Shown here one piece after another: positions 1 to 7,443 of a stretch of DNA of 24,016 nucleotides (within the stretch, counting starts at the first letter, position 1; each line of letters begins with the position of its first letter). The position numbers were made by a program, and so were the translations under genes. Under the pieces are notes generated by a model. The model had not been told where the DNA came from. It saw only the letters and a program-made list of their open reading frames with translations, and did not search any database. The DNA lies in the NCBI GenBank assembly GCA_047975295.1, contig JBKEDH010000102.1:1-24016 (forward strand). The letters are read 5' to 3'. The stretch is from JBKEDH01 sp047975295. Its GTDB lineage: Bacteria > Bacteroidota > Bacteroidia > Flavobacteriales > Flavobacteriaceae.

Positions 1-356
1 TCTATTATGAAAACGATTTTTTCTGCGATTATCTTTCTTTTTTAAAACAAAAAGAAACGACAATAAAATCGCAAGCCCTTGAAAAGTGTGAAGTTTGGTC
101 TATAAGATATGATAAACTGCAAGAATTATATCAAAAATCTGTTGTAGGAGTTCATATTGGAAAAGTAATTTCTGAAGAGCTATTTATAAAAAAACAAACA
201 GAACAAATCAATCTATTAACTCTTACACCAAAAGAACGCTATTTAAAGTTATTAGCTGAAAGACCCGAAATCATCCAAAGAACATCTTTAAAAATAGTTG
301 CTTCGTATTTAGGCGTTTTACCAGAAAGTTTAAGCCGAATAAGAACACGGATTTAA
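1..356 (+). CDS. Crp/Fnr family transcriptional regulator, C-terminal part
   Basis: An open frame enters from the left edge (first full codon at 3) and stops with TAA at 354-356, leaving about 117 residues. The end reads TPKERYLKLLAERPEI followed by SLKIVASYLGVLPESLSRIR, the usual C-terminal helix-turn-helix of Bacteroidota Crp/Fnr regulators, whose recognition helix has the form GV-PE-LSRIR. The upstream part would be the end of the cyclic-nucleotide-binding-like barrel and the dimer helix. Such proteins bind DNA as dimers; the effector cannot be told from this fragment. The CPBP protease gene follows 63 bp downstream on the same strand and may be co-transcribed. The call is limited by the missing N terminus. 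Confidence 0.82.
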   Translation, partial: YYENDFFCDYLSFLKQKETTIKSQALEKCEVWSIRYDKLQELYQKSVVGVHIGKVISEELFIKKQTEQINLLTLTPKERYLKLLAERPEIIQRTSLKIVASYLGVLPESLSRIRTRI

Positions 357-419
357 TTTCTTAACCAAAGTCAATTTTTTCAAAAAACTAATGTATTTCC
401 TTTGTTGAAAATTAAAAAA

Positions 420-1103
420 ATGAGTCGAAAATCAATTTTGGGAATAATCACTTTTTTTGTAACTGCAATAGCTTTTAGGTATTTAACAAGCAAAACAGAT
501 TTAATACTAACAAATATAAACAGTGAATTTTTAAAAATTATTGTTACCGCTATCGGTCCCACAATAGGAGCTTTAGTTGCGGTAAAAGCATTTAATTTGA
601 AGTTCCCGATGAACCTGAAAGGAAACTATAAGAAACTGCTAATTCCTTTCCTTATATTTTGGATTGTCCCATTAATTATTATTACCACAAAAGCATATTT
701 TTTAAAAGGAAATTTTGCTATAGCAACTGTTTTCGCAATTTTAGTTTACGGATTATTAGAAGAAATTGGTTGGCGTGGATTTTTATACGAACAGCTAAAG
801 CCATTACCGAAATTTACAAATATTTTAATCGTTACAATTTTGTGGTTTATTTGGCATTTGAATTTTGAATTAAGTATATCAAATTTAATTTTCTTTCTAA
901 TCCTACTTTTAGGAAGTTGGGGAATTGGGTTGGTTGCCGACAAAACAAAGTCTTTGTTAGCCGCTGCTTCTTTCCATTCGCTCAACAACTTCTATTCCGA
1001 ATGGAATACGCTTAATTTATTAATTATCGGAACGCTTGTTTTAATTTGGATTCTATCAATTATCTATCATACAAAAAGAATCGAATTAAAAAACGGTAGC
1101 TAA
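420..1103 (+). CDS. CPBP family intramembrane metalloprotease
   Basis: A 227-residue, very hydrophobic protein with several membrane segments. It carries the three CPBP (Abi/CAAX protease-like) motifs: EEIGWRGFLYE (Glu114, Glu115, Arg119), then FIWHLNFEL with a histidine in a helix, then SFHSLNNF with the HxxxN-type pattern. In this family the two glutamates and the histidines form the intramembrane catalytic site; members cleave prenylated proteins in eukaryotes, while bacterial members are linked to bacteriocin immunity or have no known substrate. I prefer the ATG at 420 over an in-frame TTG at 402, which adds only six residues. It follows a Crp/Fnr gene and its stop codon lies inside the left arm of repeat element A, so it reads as the last gene of an accessory unit. 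The substrate is unknown. Confidence 0.85.
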   Translation: MSRKSILGIITFFVTAIAFRYLTSKTDLILTNINSEFLKIIVTAIGPTIGALVAVKAFNLKFPMNLKGNYKKLLIPFLIFWIVPLIIITTKAYFLKGNFAIATVFAILVYGLLEEIGWRGFLYEQLKPLPKFTNILIVTILWFIWHLNFELSISNLIFFLILLLGSWGIGLVADKTKSLLAAASFHSLNNFYSEWNTLNLLIIGTLVLIWILSIIYHTKRIELKNGS

Positions 1104-1293
1104 CATCGTATAAAAGCAATAGCGGGAAAAGTGCTTAATTCAAAGTTTCCGCATTCTTAGTCGCTACTTGTAATTTTCATTTTGTTTTACAAAATTTACA
1201 AAACAAAAATTGCAAGTAGCTTACGTTTGTGCTAAACCGAAAATTCTTGTTTCCAAAGCCGCTACTGCTTTTATACGTGAACCGTTGTGTGCC
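1101..1293 (+). repeat. Element A: long imperfect inverted repeat with shared right arm
   Basis: The outer arms 1107-1125 (CGTATAAAAGCAATAGCGG) and 1259-1277 pair at 18 of 19 positions. An inner stem pairs 1163-1177 with 1206-1220 (14 of 15 Watson-Crick plus one G-T), and an innermost TTTTGTTTT at 1180-1188 meets AAAACAAAA at 1200-1208. The right arm 1221-1286 matches 3516-3581 of element B at 57 of 66 positions without gaps, the last 25 being identical. It ends in ACCGTTGTGTGCC, whose complement resembles the left end of element B. The left arm contains the CPBP stop codon. It is a DNA or RNA hairpin of unknown role. Confidence 0.85.
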
Positions 1294-1543
1294 ATATCGC
1301 CCTAACTCGGCGCTAATCCAAATACATTTTTCAAATTGATAGCACATGAAAATTGCCAAAAAAGTCAATTTTTGATAAACAGAATCTAATCAAATTACGA
1401 TTTGTTTATGAAAAATTACTATAAGACTTTACTCCAATTATTTATGAAAAGTATAGCTTTAGCTTTTTTACTATTTTTGTGCCATATTTGACATCCGATT
1501 TTATACTTAGACCTATGCAAACATAAATAACACTATTCTAACT
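1294..1543. other. A+T-rich spacer before the 1544 gene
   Basis: A 250-bp noncoding spacer with no convincing ORF. A 10-mer TGTGCCATAT occurs at the end of element A (1288-1297) and again at 1478-1487 just before the next gene. TTTATGAAAA is present twice (from about 1405 and from 1441). The only clear regulatory candidate is the TATTTTTG at 1472. Confidence 0.4.
1472..1479 (+). promoter_or_regulatory. Candidate Bacteroidota promoter -7 box TATTTTTG
   Basis: TATTTTTG matches the Bacteroidota TAnnTTTG element exactly and lies 64 bp before the ATG at 1544, giving a predicted leader of about 57 nt. No good TTTG -33 box is seen at the right distance, and the surroundings are T-rich, so chance is possible. 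Confidence 0.35.
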
Positions 1544-3334
1544 ATGCTATCAATTAATAAACAAATACTTTTTTTAATTTTTTTCTTTGTTATTCTCTAT
1601 GTTAATGCTCAAGAAGAGACAGTATATTACGGTTCGCCTAGCACACGAGGAGCAGAATTTCATTTTAAAAAAGACAATACGTACAAAATTGTATTAAAAC
1701 AGGGAAAATACAATAAAATAGATACTGGTAGAGAAACAATAATCTACCTAGACGATATTGGTTATGACATTGAAGGATTTAATGTTACTGAAGATTATTC
1801 AAAGACAGTTAAAGACAGTATTACCGTTAATTTTTACAGAAGAAATTTACATTCCGATTATGATAAATATTATTTAGGTTTTAAAACCAACGGAGACAAA
1901 AACTTTACCTATTTAAATTTAAGTTATGAAACATTACTTTTTAATACTAAAAATGTTAAACCGTTTAATTTTAATGGTTTTTTAAGCATCAAAATTCCAA
2001 GGGCAACAGAAATACAGCTTATTTTAGAAGATGAGGTAGAAACTGAAAAAAAAGAAAAATATTTTATGAATCAGTTTTCACTTTCAAAAAAGACAGCTAA
2101 TGTCTATGTAGATTATCGAAAAATAGAAGACAAGAATAATAGTCACGATTCAAAATTTGCTGTCGCCGAAATATATGGAAGTGGTAGAAAAATACTAGAT
2201 ATCGATAGCAAGGCATTTTCGGCTGCTCTTAAGCCTTCCACATATGTAAAACGCACGAAAGTAGATTCTTTTCCTAATAATTGGGAAGTACCCGAACTGG
2301 TTAAAAAGGAAGTTTATAAAAAGTTTAACAACCCTAAATATGTTTACCAACCAGTATTCACAATAAGTCCTGCCCCTAGAAATGAAAAATATAAGAAACA
2401 TGAATTCGGTCAATTAAAAGAAGCAATTACGGCTATAAAAGCAGATGAATCTAAACTATTATTAGTCTTTAATTCTATACTTAGACATAATGATGCCGCA
2501 TACTTCTATCATATTTTTGATGGCATATATAGCGGAGCAGAAAAGTTGTACTTAAGTGATTACAATTACGATAAATTCTATGTTTACTACATAAAGCCAG
2601 AAGACTTACCTGAACTTAAAAAATATAGACTTGAAAGTAACGATGAAGTTTTTGGGCTCAACAGTAATTTGGATATTGTGTATTCCGAAAAAACGACCAC
2701 TAGAGATTTTTATTACAAGTATAATAGTATAAACAAAAAATTATCAGAAAAACTTTTAGCAGTTAATGTATTAAATAGATTTAAAAGAAAATTAGATACA
2801 AAAAACACAACCGCTAAAGACTTCCTATATTTAAGAAAGTATAGATATCACAATATTATTAATTCAGCCATTGAAGGGTCAATGAGCTTACCACAAGAAG
2901 TGGTTAGTGAAAGTGAAAGAATATCTCCAAAGCCTAAATCAAATGCTCAATATTTCTACCCCCAAATTAATTATCAAGAGATAAGGGAAGAATTGAACAG
3001 AATTGTTGAAAAGCATAAAAAAGATACTACTATTAATTTTGATTTTGCTAAACTAGCACTCTATTTCATATATGGTGATATGTTTTTTGAGAGTATTTCC
3101 GGTGAAGAAGGAAGTTATGCTCCAACTAAAATATATTATGAATTTTGTTTGTACCTCTCTAGATTTCCTATAGAAACATCAAAAGTTTACAACGAATTTT
3201 CTGAGAGATATGGAGAAAACCCATATAACACAATAAGAGAAATACTTAAAAGTAATTATGGAGAAAAAGATAAATATCCTGATTTGATAAAAGCCATTAA
3301 TGAGAATTTAGATAAAATTAAAAAAGTAGATTAA
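1544..3334 (+). CDS. Exported protein of unknown function (596 aa)
   Basis: I do not recognise a family. The N terminus (MLSINKQ, then a run of Leu/Ile/Phe to about residue 18, then VNAQEE) is a typical signal peptide with likely cleavage after Ala22, so the protein should be periplasmic or secreted. The mature part is hydrophilic, rich in Lys, Asp, Asn and Tyr, with alternating beta-like segments in the first half and more helical, charged segments after residue 350. No lipobox, no membrane helix after the signal peptide, no catalytic motif and no type IX C-terminal domain are visible. It stands alone on the + strand between repeat elements A and B, with about 440 and 650 noncoding bases on its sides. 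Codon use is strongly A/T-ending compared with the glmM-lon region, in keeping with acquired DNA. An ordinary, intact reading frame supports a real gene. Confidence 0.75.
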   Translation: MLSINKQILFLIFFFVILYVNAQEETVYYGSPSTRGAEFHFKKDNTYKIVLKQGKYNKIDTGRETIIYLDDIGYDIEGFNVTEDYSKTVKDSITVNFYRRNLHSDYDKYYLGFKTNGDKNFTYLNLSYETLLFNTKNVKPFNFNGFLSIKIPRATEIQLILEDEVETEKKEKYFMNQFSLSKKTANVYVDYRKIEDKNNSHDSKFAVAEIYGSGRKILDIDSKAFSAALKPSTYVKRTKVDSFPNNWEVPELVKKEVYKKFNNPKYVYQPVFTISPAPRNEKYKKHEFGQLKEAITAIKADESKLLLVFNSILRHNDAAYFYHIFDGIYSGAEKLYLSDYNYDKFYVYYIKPEDLPELKKYRLESNDEVFGLNSNLDIVYSEKTTTRDFYYKYNSINKKLSEKLLAVNVLNRFKRKLDTKNTTAKDFLYLRKYRYHNIINSAIEGSMSLPQEVVSESERISPKPKSNAQYFYPQINYQEIREELNRIVEKHKKDTTINFDFAKLALYFIYGDMFFESISGEEGSYAPTKIYYEFCLYLSRFPIETSKVYNEFSERYGENPYNTIREILKSNYGEKDKYPDLIKAINENLDKIKKVD

Positions 3335-3385
3335 GGTCTAAATCATCAAGAACAGAAAGAAAAATCCAGGCTAATTATTATAACA

Positions 3386-3592
3386 CGGCACATAACATGG
3401 TGTACAAGCAAGAGCTGGTTAAGTGCTTAACTTCAATCTTTGCGATTTTCTACCCACCAAAACGGTTTTCAACCGCTTTTTTTTCGTAAGTTAGCGGTTG
3501 ATAAACCGTTTTGGCTAACGTTCGTGCTAAACTGAAAGTTTTCGCTTCCAAATCTGCTACTGCTTTTATACGTGAACCGTTTTTAATAACGG
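3386..3592 (+). repeat. Element B: second copy with a different central palindrome
   Basis: Right arm 3516-3581 is 57/66 identical to that of element A. The left end GGCACATAAC (3387-3396) resembles the reverse complement of the right end of A (GTTGTGTGCC). AAGTGCTTAA at 3421-3430 equals the A sequence at the matching place (1129-1138). The centre differs completely: 3457-3477 pairs with 3493-3514 over 21 bp with a single bulged T at 3502 and a 15-nt T-rich loop. The right end adds a small hairpin, CCGTT (3577-3581) with AACGG (3588-3592). Confidence 0.85.
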
Positions 3593-3750
3593 CTGAACTC
3601 ACTCAAACTCAAAAATAATTTCTGAATTTTAACAAGTAAAACGCTGAATTGAACAACGTTATGCTGAATACTTTGAAACGGAAAATCCTTTCGCTGAATT
3701 TTACTTAATCTCGCTGTAAACTCAAAATAGCAGAATAAAATGCTGAACTT
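3591..3750. repeat. Degenerate, regularly spaced GCTGAA repeats
   Basis: The core CTGAA or CTGTA begins at 3593, 3622, 3644, 3664, 3694, 3714 and 3743, most copies preceded by G and followed by YTTTA-like sequence. The steps are 29, 22, 20, 30, 20 and 29 bp, near multiples of 10. The stretch has no long ORF. It could be a decayed minisatellite, a phased protein-binding array, or chance in A+T-rich DNA. Confidence 0.4.
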
Positions 3751-3775
3751 TAAAACAAATTAAAACGAACAAAAA

Positions 3776-3981
3776 AATCAGGTAAAAACACCTCAAAACC
3801 TGCTCACTCAAACGTGCCACCACTAAAAACAACAATGCCTAAATTCAATTGCTGCTGATTTTCATTCTGAAAATCCTCGTATTATTGCTATCTTCGTTCT
3901 ACGACAGGAATAATCTTGCAGATTGTTCCGCAACTGAAATTTAGCCAAGACCGATAAATATAAATAAGTAACAAACCGCAA
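3776..3981. other. Noncoding region with consecutive small hairpins
   Basis: No ORF is seen. AGGT-ACCT pairing near 3780-3792 is followed by a perfect stem GATTTTC (3857-3863) with GAAAATC (3869-3875). A 12-bp stem follows, ATTATTGCTATC (3881-3892) with GACAGGAATAAT (3903-3914), 10 of 12 pairing. TTGC (3916-3919) can pair with GCAA (3930-3933). The block ends about 48 bp before the ATG at 3982, so it could be a leader RNA or the end of another mobile unit. No TAnnTTTG box was found before 3982. Confidence 0.4.
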
Positions 3982-4833
3982 ATGAGAAAAATCATTTTAA
4001 TACTTATCTTGTTAATTTCAAATACATTGATATTTGGTCAAACAGACAAAGAAAAACAAAAAATTATAGATTCTTATAAATTCCTTTTAACCAATCATTA
4101 TATTGATATTGATGCTAATATTGATTACACTTTAGAAATAAATGATAATTCAAATCCAATTAATAATAAAAGAATAACCCCTTTTTTTGCATTATTTTTA
4201 TTCAAACAACAAAAAAACAGATTTGAATATAAAAATAAAATTTTTCATTGGAATGACATACCGATTAATTTATTTGAAGAATTAAATGATTTTTTGAAAA
4301 AATTTCCTCATAAAGACTTTTCAGAACAGATTAAAAAATTTGATACGGAACTTAATAACGAATTAATTAGCATCTCGAAAGGAGTGACGTTAAACTTCCT
4401 CAAGTACAATGGAAGCTATCATTTAACCGATATAGAGATTGAAATTGATGATTTAGATAATCCAAAAGATAACGATTTTGGGATTTTTTTGATAGAAGGT
4501 TTTCCTATAAAACATTCCTATCTTGATACCAAAGACTTTAGAATTGTAAAAGATAAAATATATGAAAATACAAATTATAAATTTGGTCATTCTATGGGAA
4601 TGGGTCATTTTTCAACACCATTTGAAAAAGTGGAAATAAAAGACATTAATATACTTCAAAATTATTTTAGAAATAGCGAATGGTTTGTTAGATTGAAAAA
4701 CAAACACATTGAAAACCGAATTAATTTATATAATGTAGCAGGTCGATTTAGGTTTAATTATGAAATAACAGTTATAGGAACAGACCCCGAAGAACAACAA
4801 TTTCAAATGGATGATAGGATTACAGAGAAATAG
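3982..4833 (+). CDS. Exported protein of unknown function (283 aa)
   Basis: No family recognised. The first 19 residues (MRKIILILILLISNTLIFG) followed by QTDKEK form a clear signal peptide, with cleavage probably after Gly19 and before Gln20. The mature protein is rich in Asn, Asp, Ile and Lys. It lacks a lipobox, further membrane helices, obvious catalytic motifs and a type IX secretion C-terminal domain. It lies alone between the hairpin block at 3776-3981 and element C, in the same orientation as the 1544 gene. The two share only the export signal and A/T-rich codon use; I see no sequence similarity between them. The ATG start is favoured because the signal peptide begins there. Reality as a gene is supported by length and export signal, function by nothing. 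Confidence 0.72.
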   Translation: MRKIILILILLISNTLIFGQTDKEKQKIIDSYKFLLTNHYIDIDANIDYTLEINDNSNPINNKRITPFFALFLFKQQKNRFEYKNKIFHWNDIPINLFEELNDFLKKFPHKDFSEQIKKFDTELNNELISISKGVTLNFLKYNGSYHLTDIEIEIDDLDNPKDNDFGIFLIEGFPIKHSYLDTKDFRIVKDKIYENTNYKFGHSMGMGHFSTPFEKVEIKDINILQNYFRNSEWFVRLKNKHIENRINLYNVAGRFRFNYEITVIGTDPEEQQFQMDDRITEK

Positions 4834-4864
4834 GTTGACATAAATTAATGAAAACATATAAAAA

Positions 4865-4996
4865 CTATGGTTAATACTGTATAAGCAAAAGGGGTTAAAT
4901 TAAAAAGTACAATCGCACAGCATTGTGTTTGCTTATGTTGGTGTTAAATTGAAAGTCGATGCTTTCTTTTCCGCTCCTTTGCAAACACGTGGGGCG
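4865..4996 (+). repeat. Element C: diverged, shorter relative of A and B
   Basis: The segment around 4934-4992 follows the order of the A and B right arms (GTTGGTGTTAAATTGAAAGT, then CCGCTCCTTTGCA, then CACGTGG) with many substitutions. ATAAGCAAA (4881-4889) pairs perfectly with TTTGCTTAT (4928-4936), enclosing a small CACA-GCAT-TGTG hairpin at about 4915-4926. The right end touches the stop codon of ggt at 4997, so it marks the junction between accessory and housekeeping DNA. Confidence 0.6.
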
Positions 4997-6685
4997 TTAA
5001 AACCCAATAGCCATATCGTCGCCACGGTAATCGGCACCGCCTTCGAGAGAGCCATCTTCCAAAACCAAAATACCATCGACCTTACCAATTACAGGGGTGT
5101 GTTTTTCGTTTATAATATAGTCTTTTTGTTTTAGTTGGGATATAAGTTCGGGACTAAATGAGTTGGGTTCCATCCTAATTTCGTCCGGAAGCCATTGATG
5201 ATGGAATCTGGGTGCATTAACGGCTTCCTGCATTCCCATGTTAAATTCATAAACATTTAAAAGAGTTTGAAATACAGAAGTAATAATGGTAGAGCCACCC
5301 GGTGTACCAACGGTCATGGATAGTTTGCCGTTTTTTTCCACTATGGTTGGCGTCATGGAACTAAGCATGCGTTTTTTGGGAGCAATACTATTGGCTTCAG
5401 AGCCAATAAGACCGAACATATTGGGAGCACCGGGTTTGCTACTAAAATCGTCCATTTCGTTATTAAGAAAAAAGCCAAGTTTGTTACAATATAGTTTTGA
5501 GCCGTAAGCACCGTTTAGGGTTGTTGTGGCCGCAATAGCATTTCCGAATTGATCGACAATGGAATAATGGGTAGTTTCGTTGCTTTCTATAATTTTGATG
5601 TTACCATGTGCCATATCGGTAGATTTTGATGCCTTATCGAATGAAAACGAAGCCATTCTGTTTTTTAAATAAGGTTCGCTTATTAACTCCGAAATAGGAA
5701 TGTTAACAAAATCGGGGTCTCCAAGATAAAAACTCCTGTCTGCATAAACACGGCGTTCGGCTTCGGTAATAACTTGGATGGTTTTTAATGCGTTATGTCC
5801 AAATGTATTAAGAGGATAAGGTTCTACCATCTTTAATAATTGTGCCAAACAAATGCCACCACTAGAAGGTGGTGACATGGAAATAACCTTAATGTTTTTA
5901 TAATTGAAAATAACAGGATCCCTCCAAATAGCATTGTAGCCAGCCATGTCTGCCAATGTTATAATACCATTATTATTTTGAATGTGTTCTACAAGGATTT
6001 TGGCTGTTTCTCCTTTATAAAATTCATCCTTGCCGTTTTTTAAAATACGTTCTAAGGTTTTGCCCAAAGCCGGATTTTTTATGGTATCGTTCGCTTTCCA
6101 TGGTTTGCTGTACAATATGCTATCGGGATTAACCTGATTAAATAATGGTTTATAGTGCTGTAAACGGCTTTCTTGGTTTTTTGTTACAATTATACCATTG
6201 TAAGCTAAATCGATTACAGGTTGTATAATGGTTTCGATAGGTAGGCTACCCAGTTTTTTGTGTACCTCAAAGACGCCTGCTACGGTTCCAGGTACACCAA
6301 TCGCCATGGCACCCAAGGTACTTTTGCCTTGAATAACGTTGCCAAGACTATCTAAATACATATTTTTTGTGGCGGCCAAGGGTGCTTTTTCCCTATAATC
6401 CAATGCACCGGTTTTACCATTTGCTTTTCGGTAAACCATAAATCCGCCACCACCAAGATTACCGGCATAAGGGAACGATACGGCCAATGCTAATTCGGTA
6501 GCAACCATGGCATCGAAAGCATTGCCACCCTGTTTTAAAATATCACATCCTATTTTTGAGGCTTCGGCTCTGGCCGAAACAACCATGGCTTTTTGGGTAA
6601 TAAGTCCTCTTTTAGGCTGTGTTATTTCGCTTTTGCAGCAGTAGCATAATATCATTAAGAATAATATTTTATAAAAATGTTTCAT
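4997..6685 (-). CDS. ggt: Gamma-glutamyltransferase (gamma-glutamyltranspeptidase)
   Basis: A 562-residue N-terminal nucleophile hydrolase precursor that cleaves or transfers the gamma-glutamyl group of glutathione and related amides outside the cytoplasm. Visible family marks are ARAEASKIGCDILKQGGNAFDAM near residues 38-60, GNLGGGGFM (75-83), DYREKAP with the substrate-binding Arg98, and ESNETTHYSIVD, where autocleavage would expose Thr371 as the nucleophile of the small subunit. Further marks are NNEMDDFS, RMLSSMTPT and the glycine pair in GTPGGSTI. The N terminus is hydrophobic with a cysteine cluster (LCYCC), so it is exported, perhaps as a lipoprotein, but the cleavage site is not canonical. 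Length is normal. Its 3' end meets repeat element C. The gene runs in the same direction as the ACP phosphodiesterase-like gene 85 bp upstream. Confidence 0.95.
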   Translation of the reverse strand: MKHFYKILFLMILCYCCKSEITQPKRGLITQKAMVVSARAEASKIGCDILKQGGNAFDAMVATELALAVSFPYAGNLGGGGFMVYRKANGKTGALDYREKAPLAATKNMYLDSLGNVIQGKSTLGAMAIGVPGTVAGVFEVHKKLGSLPIETIIQPVIDLAYNGIIVTKNQESRLQHYKPLFNQVNPDSILYSKPWKANDTIKNPALGKTLERILKNGKDEFYKGETAKILVEHIQNNNGIITLADMAGYNAIWRDPVIFNYKNIKVISMSPPSSGGICLAQLLKMVEPYPLNTFGHNALKTIQVITEAERRVYADRSFYLGDPDFVNIPISELISEPYLKNRMASFSFDKASKSTDMAHGNIKIIESNETTHYSIVDQFGNAIAATTTLNGAYGSKLYCNKLGFFLNNEMDDFSSKPGAPNMFGLIGSEANSIAPKKRMLSSMTPTIVEKNGKLSMTVGTPGGSTIITSVFQTLLNVYEFNMGMQEAVNAPRFHHQWLPDEIRMEPNSFSPELISQLKQKDYIINEKHTPVIGKVDGILVLEDGSLEGGADYRGDDMAIGF

Positions 6686-6770
6686 GTGTTAATATTTATT
6701 GTTTTTAATGGTCGCATGGAACACCAAATTAATATTCTGCTGTGTGGTTAAATACTTAAAGGGTATTTCA

Positions 6771-7364
6771 TTAATTTTTGTTAAGTTCGATTAGTTTCTT
6801 TTTGGATGATATTATCAATTCATCAAAAAAAGCCGTAAATTCCATTTCAAATTCATCGTAAAACAGGTTTAGTTCAACAACCGCCTCGTTCATTCCCGAT
6901 CTGTTTTTTGTACGTTGGTTCATACCTTCCAAAACTTTGGCAATACCTTCAACCGAAGCATAGCTTAGCAACCAATTTCCCGATATTAAATAGGGCATCA
7001 TATATTGTACTTGTTTGGGTAAAATGGTATAATGTTCTTTTAGCGATTCGTAAAAATCATTGGTGTAATCGCTTAAGGGTATATTACTGTACAAATGCCA
7101 ATTTTTAGCTAAAAAATGATCGTAAAAAATATCTACAATAACTCCCGAATAGTGGCTGTACTTTTTGTGTAAACGTTTGGTGCTTTGTTTAACTGTAGGG
7201 TGGGTATCGGTAAAGCTATCTATATAGCGGTGCAATAAAATACCGGTTTGAATGGCTTTTTCGTAGTTTTTATAGGATTTTCCTTTAATACTATCGGCCA
7301 TAAAATTGCCAATGGTAACCAAACGGTTATCTCCAGAAAGATAAATATGGGCCAAATAATTCAT
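6771..7364 (-). CDS. ACP phosphodiesterase-like protein (AcpH/DUF479 family)
   Basis: A 197-residue protein with the family start MNYLAHIYLSG, then TIGNFMADSIKGK with Asp24, then GILLHRYIDSFTDTHPTV, and YSGVIVDIFYDHFLAKNW. These His/Asp-rich segments are characteristic of the AcpH family, which in E. coli removes the 4'-phosphopantetheine arm from acyl carrier protein. The Asp and His residues probably hold a metal. It is a soluble cytoplasmic protein with no signal peptide. It is transcribed divergently from glmM, the ATGs being 79 bp apart, and may read on into ggt after an 85-bp gap. Whether Flavobacteriaceae members act on ACP is not shown, so the activity is inferred from the family. Confidence 0.85.
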   Translation of the reverse strand: MNYLAHIYLSGDNRLVTIGNFMADSIKGKSYKNYEKAIQTGILLHRYIDSFTDTHPTVKQSTKRLHKKYSHYSGVIVDIFYDHFLAKNWHLYSNIPLSDYTNDFYESLKEHYTILPKQVQYMMPYLISGNWLLSYASVEGIAKVLEGMNQRTKNRSGMNEAVVELNLFYDEFEMEFTAFFDELIISSKKKLIELNKN

Positions 7365-7411
7365 TTGCGAAATTTACGAATAAGGTTTTTATAAATCCAA
7401 TTTTGGAATTG

Positions 7412-7419
7412 TATATTTG
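7412..7419 (+). promoter_or_regulatory. Promoter -7 box TATATTTG for glmM
   Basis: Exact match to TAnnTTTG, 24 bp before the ATG at 7444, predicting a leader of about 18 nt. It overlaps the first codon of an in-frame TTG at 7417, which argues that translation starts at 7444. Confidence 0.55.
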
Positions 7420-7443
7420 TTGCTCAAACAAAAAATATTAACC

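Noticed and set aside
402..419. TTG start for the CPBP protease
   Set aside because: It adds only six residues before an ATG at 420, with no better initiation signal.
1101..1293. Calling element A an integron attC site
   Set aside because: The outer and inner stems fit the general form, but no convincing RYYYAAC/GTTRRRY core pair is placed at the ends, and no integrase is in view.
366..1371. Short direct repeat AAAGTCAATTTTT near 366 and 1359
   Set aside because: Thirteen A/T-rich bases with no structure around them; probably chance in A+T-rich DNA.
1544..3334. Type IX secretion cargo
   Set aside because: A signal peptide is present, but the C terminus shows no sorting-domain pattern; it ends in a charged helix.
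3591..3750. CRISPR array
   Set aside because: The repeat core is only 5-6 bp, degenerate, and the intervals are too short and irregular for spacers.
7417..7443. TTG start for glmM
   Set aside because: The TTG overlaps a TAnnTTTG promoter box, and the family starts at MTLIKSISGIRG, the ATG at 7444.
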